From Clostridiales bacterium (GTDB taxonomy: Bacteria > Bacillota > Clostridia > Oscillospirales > Oscillospiraceae): a stretch of 7,188 nt of DNA. The notes under the pieces are model-generated. The model was not told the origin of the DNA. It worked only from the letters and a program-made list of their open reading frames with translations, and did no database searches. The stretch lies in contig JAHZFC010000115.1 in the NCBI GenBank assembly GCA_019421525.1, positions 1 to 7,188 on the forward strand, written 5' to 3'. Positions within the stretch are counted from its first letter, which is position 1. Each line of letters begins with the position of its first letter. Shown one piece after another: positions 6,869-7,188 of this stretch. The position numbers were made by a program, and so were the translations under genes.

Positions 6869-7188
6869 TTACACACTTTTGGCGGAATAATCGATGACTT
6901 TGGGGCTGTATTCCCGGCCGGAGGACGTGTAGAACCGGCCGAACAGCTCATAAAATTCCAGACGGAGCACCTGGATGCCCACCAGCAGGCCCTCAAAGCC
7001 CATGACGAACAGGTTGCCCAGCACCAGCACGATGGGGTTCAGATCGGCCCCGGCCATGGTGCGGATGACCAGCATCAGGGACACGTGGGTGATGGCATAG
7101 GCCCCCACCCGGAGGAAGGACAGGGTGTTGGTGAGGAAGGACAGCATGGTCTCGAACAGCTCGAAGAAGCCGGACACCAGCAGGCCGC
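6869..7188 (-). CDS. atpI: V/A-type ATPase subunit I, C-terminal part (5' end outside window)
   Basis: Subunit I (NtpI, equivalent to eukaryotic subunit a) is the membrane stator that forms the ion half-channels against the K ring. Only the last ~105 residues are in the window, since the family is ~600-680 residues long. The frame is open to the window edge, so an internal GTG at 7177 is not the start. TLSFLRVGAYAITHVSLM contains the arginine expected to face the ring glutamate (codon at 7109-7111). A following membrane segment, FVMGFEGLLVGIQVLRLEFY, holds the second conserved arginine. The end GRFYTSSGREYSPKVIDYS is typical of the family C-terminus. It ends with TAA 24 bases before atpK. Its position upstream of K is the standard I-K order. 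Confidence 0.93.
   Translation of the reverse strand, partial: GLLVSGFFELFETMLSFLTNTLSFLRVGAYAITHVSLMLVIRTMAGADLNPIVLVLGNLFVMGFEGLLVGIQVLRLEFYELFGRFYTSSGREYSPKVIDYSAKSV

Overview
The window is GC-rich bacterial DNA carrying two convergent gene groups. The gene content suggests an anaerobic Clostridia-type Firmicute, most likely a high-GC Oscillospiraceae relative (for example the Flavonifractor, Oscillibacter or Intestinimonas group). The reasons are a bacterial V/A-type ATPase operon with Clostridia-like subunits, a short RadC-family JAB protein of the clostridial kind, strong AGGAGG-type ribosome binding sites, and high G/C at third codon positions. The genus-level assignment is inference from overall resemblance; no 16S rRNA or other marker is present.

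Plus strand, 1-987: the 3' end of pyrE (orotate phosphoribosyltransferase, starting inside its PRPP-binding loop) overlaps by 14 bases the start of a radC-family gene. A perfect 20-bp inverted repeat with A and T tracts at 1021-1066 ends this unit and also serves as terminator for the operon arriving from the other side.

Minus strand, 7188 down to 1086: a V/A-type ATPase operon transcribed in the order I (3' part only), K, F, [about 490-bp repeat-bearing gap], E, A, B, D. A and B form the catalytic hexamer, D and F the central rotor shaft, E a peripheral stator stalk, K the membrane rotor ring, and I the ion-channel stator. The ring carries the ion-binding glutamate and I carries the matching arginines. 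Subunit C (the socket joining shaft to ring) and the G/H partner of E are not in the window. They presumably lie upstream of I or elsewhere.

The gene set is ordinary. The least explained part is the gap between F and E (5577-6069). It has no credible gene but holds three partial copies of a GC-rich repeat sharing a 20-base core, separated by dissimilar hairpin-forming spacers. It splits the operon at the boundary between membrane/rotor genes and E-A-B-D. It may be a dispersed intergenic repeat family of this lineage, or an RNA-level control or processing region. I found no convincing evidence for a new multi-gene system; the repeat block is the best candidate for follow-up.
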